NCBI GenBank assembly: GCA_905181615.1
Contig: CAJIYH010000001.1
Coordinates: forward strand, 150,082-195,066
Reading direction: 5' to 3'
Source: an uncultured Flavobacteriaceae bacterium
Lineage (GTDB): Bacteria; Bacteroidota; Bacteroidia; Flavobacteriales; Flavobacteriaceae
DNA length: 44,985 bases
The notes under the pieces were generated by a model. The model was not told the DNA's origin. It was given only the letters and a program-made list of their open reading frames with translations, and searched no databases. The position numbers and the translations under genes are program-made. Of the stretch, positions 32,908 through 40,295 are shown one piece after another (positions within the stretch are counted from its first letter, which is position 1; each line of letters starts with the position of its first letter).

Positions 32908-35900
32908 TTGATGTTCTTTTAAGTTGAACTTCTGCCTTCCAGCTATACAATACTGGTACAACAAACAAAGTGATTAAGGCAATGAGCATTCCGCCAAAAC
33001 TTGGAATTGCCATCGGAATCATTATGTCGCTTCCTCGACCTGCAGAGGTTAATACTGGTAATAATGCTAAAATGGTTGTAGCTGTAGTCATTAAACACGG
33101 TCTGATTCTTTTTTCACCAGCTTCTACAATAGATGCTCTAATTTCCTTTTTATTCTCTGGTGTATTTCTATCAAAAGTTTGCGTTAAATAGGTTGCCATT
33201 ACTACACCATCGTCTGTTGCTATACCGAAGAGTGCAATAAACCCAACCCAAACTGCTACACTTAAATTAATGGGATGCATCTGGAATAAGTCTCGCATAT
33301 TTTCGCCAGCGACATTGAAGTTTAAAAACCAATCTTGACCATAGAGCCAAATCATTATAAAACCACCTGCAAAGGCTACTGCGATACCTGTGAATACCAT
33401 TAAGGACGTACCAACCGAACGGAACTGAAAATACAGAATTAAGAAAATGATTGCCAATGCTAACGGTACAACAACCGATAAGGTTTTTTCTGCTCGTAAC
33501 TGATTTTCATACGTTCCTGTGAATGCATAGTTGATTCCTTTTGGAACTATCAATTCACCAGAATCTATCTTTTCTTGAATTAATGCTTGTGCATTTTTAA
33601 CAACGCTTACTTCTGCAAAGCCATCTAATTTATCAAACAATACATAGCCAACTAAAAAAGTATCTTCACTTTTAATGACTTGTGGACCTTGTTCGTATCT
33701 TATCGTTGCTAATTCGCTTAATGGCAAAGGACTGCCTTTTTCAACTGGCACATAAATCTGTTGTAAGTCTGTTGGGTTTGCTCGTAATTCTCTTGGGTAT
33801 CGTACTCGAACACCATAGCGTTCTCGACCTTCAACGGTTTGGGTTAATACCATTCCGCCAACTGCTACTTTTAATACATCTTGAACATCTTGTATCGAAA
33901 TGCCATAACGTGCAATTTTCTCTCTGTCAATATCAATGAGCAGATAAGGCTTACCAACAATTCGGTCTGCAAAAACAGCTTCTTGTTTCACACCTTCAGC
34001 TTCCTTGATGACGTTTTCTAATTGCACACCAAACGCTTCAATCTTCTTTAAGTCTTGACCTTTTACTTTAATTCCCATTGGTGCTCGCATTCCTGTTTGA
34101 AGCATTACCAATCGGGTTTCAATAGGTTGCAGCTTTGGTGCAGAGGTTACGCCTGGCAATTTGGTCACTCTTACGATTTCATTCCAAATATCGTCTGGTG
34201 ATTGTATTTCTGTTCGCCAATTACGATAATACTCGCCATTGTTATCTGGAATGAGTTGAGACCTTTCGACTGCGCTCAAGGTGACATTTTCGGAATTATT
34301 TGGATTTGCGATGAATCGTCCATCTTTCAATTCAAACAAATCATTATAATTTACTTTATAGCGTTGACGTTGTCCATTTTCATTCAGCATATATTCTGGT
34401 TTGTACTGAATGATATTTTCATACATTGATAAGGGTGCTGGGTCTAAAGCTGATTCTGTACGACCTGCCTTACCAACTACGGTTTCAATCTCTGGAATAC
34501 TGGCAACAGCCATATCCAATTGTTGTAAAACACGTTTGTTTTCTTCTACGCCAGAATGAGGCATAGAGGTTGGCATTAGTAGAAATGAGCCTTCATTTAA
34601 AGATGGCATAAACTCTTTGGCTGTATTTTTCATAATGAAAAAACCTGCAATGACAATAGCTGTTGGAACAGACAAAAAGAGCAACTTATTATCTAAACAC
34701 CACCTTAAAATACGTGTGTAATATTTGATAAATAATGAGAAAATACCTAATAAACCAAAGCAAATAACACTCACAAAAATGAGATTCCAGAAAATGCTTT
34801 TATCCACGCCTAATGGTCTCCAATATTCAGCTAAAAGGAATACTATTGCTGATACCGAAATAATGATATTGATAAAATTTGTTGAAAGTGAAAAGTGAAA
34901 AGTTGAAAGTGAAAAGTGGAATTTATCCCTGTTCAAAAAATCACTGGTTATTGCAACCGTACCAAAAGCAATCAATACTAACCCCAACCAATACCCGTAT
35001 ATTATAGCAATGATTCCTAATGCTATTAAAACGCCATTTAAAACATATTTAAAAGTGCTTTTGATGTTTTTCTTTCTGAATAAAAACGCTGCAAAAGGTG
35101 GAATTAAAAATAATGCTACTATTATAGAAGCTGTTAATGCAAAAGTCTTTGTGAAGGCTAATGGTCTGAATAGTTTTCCTTCCGCTCCAATCATTGTAAA
35201 TACAGGAATGAAACTGATAATAGTTGTCATAACTGCGGTTACGATTGCGCCAGACACTTCAGCTGTTGCGTTATAAACTACCGTGTTTATGGGTATGAGA
35301 TTCCTACTTTCGTGGGAACGATTTTCGTCTAAATGCCGAATAATATTTTCTGATAGTATAACACCAACATCGACCATCGTTCCGATAGCAATTGCAATAC
35401 CAGATAATGCGACAATATTTGCATCGACTCCAAAAAGTTTCATTGCAATAAATACCATTAGAACTGCAACAGGTAATAGTCCAGAAATTAGTACGGAAGC
35501 TCGAAGATTAAACACCATAATAATTATTACTAAAATGGTAATCAATATTTCTAGCGTTAAGGCTTCGTTAAGTGTGCCTAATGTTTCTTGAATCAATTCT
35601 GTTCTATCGTAAAAAGGCACTATGGTTACTTGTGAGGTTCTACCATCCGCTAATACTTTTGAAGGTAATCCTGCACTTAATTCACTAATTTTTTCCTTTA
35701 CGTTATTTATGACTTCCATTGGGTTTGCACCATAACGAGCTACAACAACAGCACCAACGACTTCAGCTCCTTCTTTATCTAATATACCTCGTCTTGTTGC
35801 AGGACCTAAAGAAACTTTACCAATATCCTTTATCCTAATTGAAGTATAATTTTCGGAAGTAACTACTGCATTTTCGATGTCTGAAATGGATTTCACATAC

Positions 35901-36658
35901 CCCAAACCACGAACTAAATATTCGGCTTGGTTAATTTCCAATGTTTGTGCACCAATGTCTTTATTACTTTCCTTAACTGCTTTTACAACGTGATGCAATC
36001 CAATATTATATTGACGCATTAGTTCTGGATTCACGTCCACTTGATATTCTTGAACATAACCACCTATAGATGCTACTTCTGAAACACCGCTTGCAGAGGA
36101 CAATGCATACTTTACATAGTAATCTTGAATACTTCTTAGTTCGTGTAAATCCCAACCACCAGTAACATTACCTTTTTCATCACGACCTTCAAGTGTGTAC
36201 CAAAATATTTGTCCTAATCCTGTGGCATCTGGACCCAATGCTGGATTTACATCGTTTGGCAATAAACCACTAGGTAACGAATTTAATTTTTCCAGAATTC
36301 TACTTCTACTCCAATAAAACTCAACATCTTCTTCAAAAATGATATAGATACTTGAAAAGCCGAACATAGAGGAACTACGAATGGTTTTTACACCTGGAAT
36401 ACCCAATAATGAAGTAGTTAACGGGTAGGTAATTTGGTCTTCTATATCTTGTGGTGAGCGACCATCCCATTTAGTAAAAACGATTTGCTGATTTTCACCA
36501 ATATCGGGTATGGCATCCACAGCTACAGGATTGGATGGTAAAAAACCAGTATCCCAATTAAAAGGTGCATTTACTATTCCCCATCCTATGAATAGAACGA
36601 GTAGTAATACTGCAACAAGTTTGTTTTCTATTAGAAATTTTATGCTTTTGTTTAGCAT
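32897..36658 (-). CDS. CusA/CzcA-type heavy-metal RND efflux pump
   Basis: A 1253-residue inner-membrane pump; the ATG at 36658 (MLNKSIKFLIENKL) is used instead of an upstream codon at 36685. It has 12 membrane helices and two large periplasmic loops. Family marks include WDGRSPQDIEDQITYPLTTS, GVKTIRSSSMFGFSSIYIIF, and the heavy-metal proton-relay stretch GTMVDVGVILSENIIRH in helix IV. The protein is longer than most CusA (about 1040) because of an extended middle; part of the extra length comes from two repeat-derived insertions (residues about 580-592 and 790-801). Likely exports Cu(I)/Ag(I) or divalent metals. Confidence 0.94.
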   Translation of the reverse strand: MLNKSIKFLIENKLVAVLLLVLFIGWGIVNAPFNWDTGFLPSNPVAVDAIPDIGENQQIVFTKWDGRSPQDIEDQITYPLTTSLLGIPGVKTIRSSSMFGFSSIYIIFEEDVEFYWSRSRILEKLNSLPSGLLPNDVNPALGPDATGLGQIFWYTLEGRDEKGNVTGGWDLHELRSIQDYYVKYALSSASGVSEVASIGGYVQEYQVDVNPELMRQYNIGLHHVVKAVKESNKDIGAQTLEINQAEYLVRGLGYVKSISDIENAVVTSENYTSIRIKDIGKVSLGPATRRGILDKEGAEVVGAVVVARYGANPMEVINNVKEKISELSAGLPSKVLADGRTSQVTIVPFYDRTELIQETLGTLNEALTLEILITILVIIIMVFNLRASVLISGLLPVAVLMVFIAMKLFGVDANIVALSGIAIAIGTMVDVGVILSENIIRHLDENRSHESRNLIPINTVVYNATAEVSGAIVTAVMTTIISFIPVFTMIGAEGKLFRPLAFTKTFALTASIIVALFLIPPFAAFLFRKKNIKSTFKYVLNGVLIALGIIAIIYGYWLGLVLIAFGTVAITSDFLNRDKFHFSLSTFHFSLSTNFINIIISVSAIVFLLAEYWRPLGVDKSIFWNLIFVSVICFGLLGIFSLFIKYYTRILRWCLDNKLLFLSVPTAIVIAGFFIMKNTAKEFMPSLNEGSFLLMPTSMPHSGVEENKRVLQQLDMAVASIPEIETVVGKAGRTESALDPAPLSMYENIIQYKPEYMLNENGQRQRYKVNYNDLFELKDGRFIANPNNSENVTLSAVERSQLIPDNNGEYYRNWRTEIQSPDDIWNEIVRVTKLPGVTSAPKLQPIETRLVMLQTGMRAPMGIKVKGQDLKKIEAFGVQLENVIKEAEGVKQEAVFADRIVGKPYLLIDIDREKIARYGISIQDVQDVLKVAVGGMVLTQTVEGRERYGVRVRYPRELRANPTDLQQIYVPVEKGSPLPLSELATIRYEQGPQVIKSEDTFLVGYVLFDKLDGFAEVSVVKNAQALIQEKIDSGELIVPKGINYAFTGTYENQLRAEKTLSVVVPLALAIIFLILYFQFRSVGTSLMVFTGIAVAFAGGFIMIWLYGQDWFLNFNVAGENMRDLFQMHPINLSVAVWVGFIALFGIATDDGVVMATYLTQTFDRNTPENKKEIRASIVEAGEKRIRPCLMTTATTILALLPVLTSAGRGSDIMIPMAIPSFGGMLIALITLFVVPVLYSWKAEVQLKRTSNEK
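34257..34290. repeat. REP-like element inside the pump gene
   Basis: CTTTCGACTGCGCTCAAGGT with GACA after it is the core of a small repeat widespread in Bacteroidota intergenic DNA (its usual antisense reading is RPFDCAQGD). Here it lies inside the pump frame and adds residues LSAVERSQ without breaking it. The flanking residues (ENVT and LIPDNNGEY) continue the pump. Recognised from memory of the element, not by search. Confidence 0.65.
34881..34920. repeat. 21-base tandem repeat in the pump gene
   Basis: GTTGAAAGTGAAAAGTG is repeated with period 21 (34881-34901 and 34902-34920), adding residues FHFSLSTFHFSLST between two membrane segments of the pump. The length is a multiple of three, so the frame is kept. 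Similar GTGAAAAGTGAAAAGT runs are common between genes in flavobacteria; finding it in a coding region is unusual. Confidence 0.7.
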
Positions 36659-36765
36659 TAGCTTGATAATTAAACAATTAGACAATGGCGTTAAGAAAAC
36701 ACCGAATACAAAGGATTATCCTAATGGAAAACATCCACTGGATAAAAAAGTCTATTGCTTAAAAA

Positions 36766-37179
36766 TCAAATTAAATATGTCTCGTCTAGCTTGTAGATTT
36801 GCCTGACAACGAGAGGAGGCCTATATTCTTCGTAGGAGACAACCTTTTTATCTAAACTTTCAAAAAGGTTGATATAAGTGTAAACAAATGAAGCAACAAA
36901 TAATTGTTGGTCAAAAGATAGTGTGTCAAAAGATATGTTTAATTCATCTTGACCATCAACTATCAACTGTTCGTCAGAACAACAATCTTTTACCTTAACA
37001 GAACATCCTTCAGTTGAAGGGTTTTCCATTTCCATACCGCAACCTTTTGCTTTGTGGAATATGGCAGTTTCAACTAAATTATCTCCACAATAATGCATAT
37101 CAATAGTAAATGACATTGTAGAAAAAAGCACTACAATAGCCATCAAAAAGGATGATATTTTATGAAAAATTTGCTTCAT
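36766..37179 (-). CDS. HYC_CC_PP family protein
   Basis: The ATG at 37179 opens a signal peptide (MKQIFHKISSFLMAIVVLFS), and is preferred over the codon at 37209. The 137-residue product carries the hallmarks MHYCGDNLV, VKDCCSDEQ and RPPLVVRQIY. This family is found next to copper/heavy-metal efflux genes in Bacteroidota and may bind metal through its cysteines. It is the first gene of the minus-strand efflux operon, 107 bases before the pump. Confidence 0.88.
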   Translation of the reverse strand: MKQIFHKISSFLMAIVVLFSTMSFTIDMHYCGDNLVETAIFHKAKGCGMEMENPSTEGCSVKVKDCCSDEQLIVDGQDELNISFDTLSFDQQLFVASFVYTYINLFESLDKKVVSYEEYRPPLVVRQIYKLDETYLI

Positions 37180-37252
37180 TGATAATGTAAATGTATAAAA
37201 TTTTAACAATTTTTATTGGGATTAACAATATTTTAATTTTGCAAATGAACTT

Positions 37253-37945
37253 TTGAACGAACCATTGTTACAGGTTCAATCAGAAGTTAATGGGACCACT
37301 CATATTGATATTGAAGAGATAAGAAACTTCACAAATGGATTAATTTATCCTTTATACTTTTTAGATTTTGAAACAATTGGTCCCGCAGTTCCAAAATATA
37401 ATGGTAGTAGACCATACCAACAATTAGTATTTCAGTATTCACTTCACATTCAAGAGACTTTAACCTCAGTAATAGAACATAGGGAATACCTCGCAGATCC
37501 AACCAAAGATCCAAGAATTGGATTTATAGAACAACTAATTCAGGACTGTGGTAGCAGTGGAGACATATTAGTCTACAATATTGGTTTTGAGAGAGGGAAA
37601 CTAAATGATCTAATCGATGTATTCCCTGAGTATTCTAATGAGTTGTTAGGGATTGTAAATCGTCTGAAAGATCTAATGATTCCGTTCCAACAGAAATGGT
37701 ATTATACCCCAGAAATGAAGGGTAGTTATTCAATAAAGTATGTTCTACCCGCACTTGTTCCTGAACTTTCATATAACGATCTTGATATAAAAGAAGGAGG
37801 TACAGCATCCAATACTTTTCTTTCAATGGTAAATGGAACCTTTGAAGGTGATGTTGCAAAGAAACAAGAAGACAACTATTAGAGTATTGTGAGTTGGATA
37901 CCTATCGCTATGGTCAAAATTCTGGAGAAACTACTACAAGTATAA
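37253..37945 (+). pseudogene. DUF2779 C-terminal fragment with two frameshifts
   Basis: The frame has no ATG (a TTG at 37253; the in-frame beginning is cut) and covers only the end of a DUF2779 protein: YPLYFLDFETIGPAVPKYNG, YQQLVFQYSLH, and GSYSIKYVLPALVPELSYND. DUF2779 resembles RNase-H/exonuclease-type nucleases (LDFETI is the first DxE motif). After EGDVAKKQEDN the text shifts frame into LLEYCELDTY and again into AMVKILEKLLQV then stop, so two small indels destroyed the end. It borders the metal island on the right. Confidence 0.75.
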
Positions 37946-38028
37946 AACTGATTTTCTTTAAAAAATCTGAAAAAATTTATTTTTTAAAAACTCGATTTTT
38001 TCCAAAAAAATCCGGAAAAATCTCGGAC

Positions 38029-38117
38029 GGGGCATTGACCCCCTCTGCAGACACCAAAAAACCCTTATTTAAAGGGGGGATACCGGCAGGGGGTGCTGCA
38101 GGGAGGGCCCCCACGGG
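38029..38117. other. GC-rich foldable segment before the invertase gene
   Basis: In an AT-rich window this stretch is strikingly GC-rich. Stems: GGGGCATTGACCCC (38029-38042); CTGCAGACACC (38045-38055) with GGTGCTGCAG (38092-38101); CCCTT (38062-38066) with AAGGG (38072-38076); then GGGAGGGCCCCCACGGG (38101-38117). The frames that cross it are low-complexity and not credible genes. It lies in the gap 37946-38277, which holds no other feature I can support. Could be a recombination site, a structured RNA, or an origin-like element. Confidence 0.45.
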
Positions 38118-38277
38118 ATGATCCTTCACCAATTTTAATCGGCAAAATCCATTAATCACAATAATAGCGTACACTTTCATTTGTGAGTGTTTTCATAGCG
38201 ATAAAATATAGGTTTTATGCGGCATGAGGGGTGTTGCTGCTATAATTTTAGGGTATAGATAGGTAAACCTTAAAATT

Positions 38278-38883
38278 ATGAGTATTTCAATATTATATAC
38301 AAGAGTTTCGAGCGTAGATCAGAAAACGGATCGGCAAAGAGTAAAAGAAAATGAATTTGATAAAGTTATCGAAGATAAATGTTCGGGAGCCATTCCAATT
38401 TTTGAAAGACCCGAGGGTTCAACCTTAAAAACCCTTATAGATCGACAATTGATCAAGTCAATTTCTGTTTGGCAAATTGATCGTTGCGGTCGTGACCTTA
38501 GAGATATTATAAATTTTATTCATTACACCACTGAGAGAGGAATCCCTGTAAATTTTTTATCGCAAGGTCTATGCACACTCAATGAAGACAAAGAGGAAAA
38601 TCCAATCTCTAAAATGATAATCTCAATTCTTGGAGTGGTCGCTGAGATGGAACGAAAACTTTCAAAAGAACGTCAACGTGAGGGTATTGAGTTGGCTAAA
38701 TTAGATCCAACAAAATATCTTGGAAGAAAACCAGGTTCTAACGAAGATCCAATTAAGTTTTTATCAAAACCACAAAATAAAAAGGCGTTAGACTTACTCA
38801 GAAAAGGATATAAAAATATTGAGGTTGCTAAGATTACGGGTCTTCATGTGAATACTATTACTAAAGTTAAACGTCATTTGTAA
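38278..38883 (+). CDS. Small serine recombinase (invertase/resolvase)
   Basis: A 201-residue enzyme. The N-terminal YTRVSSVDQKTDRQR contains the nucleophile S11, the middle WQIDRCGRDLRDIINFIHYT and MIISILGVVAEMERKLSKER are the resolvase arginine and helix E regions, and the C-terminal ALDLLRKGYKNIEVAKITGL is a helix-turn-helix. This is the Hin/Pin-type group, which inverts or resolves short DNA segments. It is preceded by an AT-rich spacer with the GC-rich foldable element at 38029-38117. Confidence 0.92.
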   Translation: MSISILYTRVSSVDQKTDRQRVKENEFDKVIEDKCSGAIPIFERPEGSTLKTLIDRQLIKSISVWQIDRCGRDLRDIINFIHYTTERGIPVNFLSQGLCTLNEDKEENPISKMIISILGVVAEMERKLSKERQREGIELAKLDPTKYLGRKPGSNEDPIKFLSKPQNKKALDLLRKGYKNIEVAKITGLHVNTITKVKRHL

Positions 38884-38960
38884 TGGATACCTTTTTTACT
38901 ATTTACTTTATTGTTGTTGGGGTATTATTCACTCTAAACTCTGATATCTGTGCTAATTAA
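38883..38960 (+). CDS. Possible 25-residue hydrophobic peptide
   Basis: The ATG shares a base with the invertase stop codon (TAATG) and encodes MDTFFTIYFIVVGVLFTLNS and five more residues. It has one potential membrane helix. It overlaps the GTG start of the next gene by eleven bases. The tight coupling is the only support; it may be chance. Confidence 0.25.
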   Translation: MDTFFTIYFIVVGVLFTLNSDICAN

Positions 38961-39333
38961 ATTCTTGACTGCTGACGGTGAAGACTGGCAATTTCATTTG
39001 GCAGAGGATGTATTGAACTGGTGTCTAATGTTGTATCCAATTAGAAAGAGAAAACCACTTCTTACTTTGGTTGAGGGTAAATCTAATCTTGCGGGGGAAT
39101 ATTGTTTCTACAACAATACAATCACTATTTACAGGGATAACAATGTCATACGTAGAGAACTAATCAATACCGTCATCCATGAGTATTTTCATTATTACCT
39201 GATTACATCAGAGTCAAAATCAAAACTCTACCATGATCAATTGGAACAATTCTCATTAACGCAACACCCACAGGAAATTCTATGTAACACCATGGGTGAA
39301 ACCCTCACAAAGGTCTATTTGAAAAATAATTAA
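38950..39333 (+). CDS. HExxH zinc-peptidase-like protein
   Basis: A 127-residue protein starting at a GTG (38950). HEYFHYY at residues 77-83 matches HExxH, the zinc site of gluzincin/SprT-like or ImmA-type peptidases. Before it, YCFYNNTITIYRDNNVIRRE is a strand pattern common to this fold. A third ligand could be a glutamate in EQFSLTQHPQEILCNTMGE. In mobile elements such peptidases often cleave a repressor (ImmA with ImmR). No repressor is directly fused, so that role is inference. Confidence 0.6.
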   Translation: MLIKFLTADGEDWQFHLAEDVLNWCLMLYPIRKRKPLLTLVEGKSNLAGEYCFYNNTITIYRDNNVIRRELINTVIHEYFHYYLITSESKSKLYHDQLEQFSLTQHPQEILCNTMGETLTKVYLKNN

Positions 39334-39445
39334 AAACTGTGGTTAGTTCACAAACGGCACAATACCCCAACAGTCATTGTGCCAATTAGATTGCAAACCA
39401 AATCCTGATTCATCATATCAAGACCTAAACTTAAGATCATAAGAA

Positions 39446-39634
39446 CTAAAGTTCATCGATCCATTCCAGAATCTCTTTTTTACGACAAGATTTATCATTA
39501 ATTCTAAACAGAGAACGATTAATCGATTCTCTTATAAATTGTGATTTGGATTTTTTCTCTTTTACTAATGTTTCCAAAAGTGTAATGTATTGATTGGGAG
39601 TTAGCCGCAGTGAAATCATAACGTCTTTTTTCAT
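39446..39634 (-). CDS. Ribbon-helix-helix DNA-binding protein
   Basis: A 62-residue protein with a strand (KKDVMISLRLTPNQYITLLE) followed by helices (KSKSQFIRESINRSL), the Arc/MetJ/CopG fold. The beta strand contacts DNA. It is transcribed away from the operon at 39757 and may control both from the shared spacer, where a palindrome lies at 39677-39700. Confidence 0.75.
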   Translation of the reverse strand: MKKDVMISLRLTPNQYITLLETLVKEKKSKSQFIRESINRSLFRINDKSCRKKEILEWIDEL

Positions 39635-39676
39635 ATCTGAATAGGTTTAATAATAAATAGTGTATTACACTGAAAA

Positions 39677-39700
39677 ACTTCCTTAAGAATTTTAGGAAGT
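39677..39700. promoter_or_regulatory. Inverted repeat in the divergent spacer (possible operator)
   Basis: ACTTCCT (39677-39683) and AGGAAGT (39694-39700) are perfect complements over ten bases. The site is upstream of both the ribbon-helix-helix gene and the plus-strand operon, as expected for an autoregulated operator. It could also act as a weak terminator, but there is no gene end that needs it. Confidence 0.4.
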
Positions 39701-39720
39701 AAAAAATTATTAAAAATAAT

Positions 39721-39752
39721 TTGGAATTTACATATGTCATTTTATATATTTG
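39721..39752 (+). promoter_or_regulatory. Bacteroidota-type promoter with shared TATGTCA box
   Basis: TTG at 39721-39723 and TATATTTG at 39745-39752 are 21 bases apart, matching TTG-N17-23-TAnnTTTG. Between them lies TATGTCA (39733-39739), which recurs before two further genes of the element. The ATG at 39757 is only four bases after the box, so the message is probably leaderless or uses a later start. Confidence 0.6.
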
Positions 39753-39756
39753 CCCT

Positions 39757-40251
39757 ATGAAACATTCAAAATTTGTAAATCTCGATTACCAAAGTCTAAC
39801 TGACTTGTTTAAGATTAATAAATCAAAAAAGTTAACCAAGATCGAGGTTAAGATGAAAGATGACGTCAAAAAAAATGATCATCTTAATTCAGGTTTTAAA
39901 TCTGATTTTGACGAACTTGAAGATAAATTGCAAAAGGTTTTATCCTATTTGGATGAGAACAAAGAGGTTTTCAGTCGATTAGATGAATTAGTTAAAGATT
40001 TTGAGCAGCATCAGGTACTAATGAACCCTACTATTCATGTTGCGAGGACAAAAGACAAAAAAACTGAAATTGAATATTTCACAGCTAAGACATTTTTTCC
40101 GTTAACAGGTGGCAAAAGGAAAGAAGTGAAAATTCATTTGGGACGTGCGGAAAATTACAATTTTAATACACAAAATAAACAAGCTAAAATAGACGCTATT
40201 ATAAAAATGAGACAAACAATCTCGAGAAGAATAAGAGAAGGAAGTTTATAA
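39757..40251 (+). CDS. Unknown protein with coiled-coil middle
   Basis: A 164-residue protein; the ATG at 39757 follows the promoter, while another in-frame ATG at 39853 (MKDDVKKND) is possible. Residues about 35-90 (DELEDKLQKVLSYLDENKEV, FSRLDELVKDFEQHQ) are likely coiled coil. The end (TGGKRKEVKIHLGRAENY, then KMRQTISRRIREGS) is basic and may bind nucleic acid. No known family. It is the first gene of the element's main operon. Confidence 0.6.
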   Translation: MKHSKFVNLDYQSLTDLFKINKSKKLTKIEVKMKDDVKKNDHLNSGFKSDFDELEDKLQKVLSYLDENKEVFSRLDELVKDFEQHQVLMNPTIHVARTKDKKTEIEYFTAKTFFPLTGGKRKEVKIHLGRAENYNFNTQNKQAKIDAIIKMRQTISRRIREGSL

Positions 40252-40263
40252 TTTTTTTATTCA

Positions 40264-40286
40264 AAAACTATGTCAAATATATAAAA
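40264..40286 (+). promoter_or_regulatory. Shared box upstream of the methyltransferase gene
   Basis: AAAAACTATGTCAA followed by one base and TATATAAA, 10 bases before the start codon. The copy at 41793-41815 differs at one position out of 23. A looser copy (TATGTCA plus TATATA) lies before 39757. Probably an operator or promoter of a common regulator. Confidence 0.6.
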
Positions 40287-40295
40287 CACCCTATT

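Noticed and set aside
34202-34429. Plus-strand frame containing RPFDCAQGD
   Set aside because: This is the antisense reading of the REP-like element within the pump gene, not a gene.
37894-38180. Open frames on both strands across the GC-rich block
   Set aside because: They are low-complexity (Gly, Ala, Pro-rich), overlap each other and a pseudogene end, and have no domain. The block is better explained by DNA or RNA structure.
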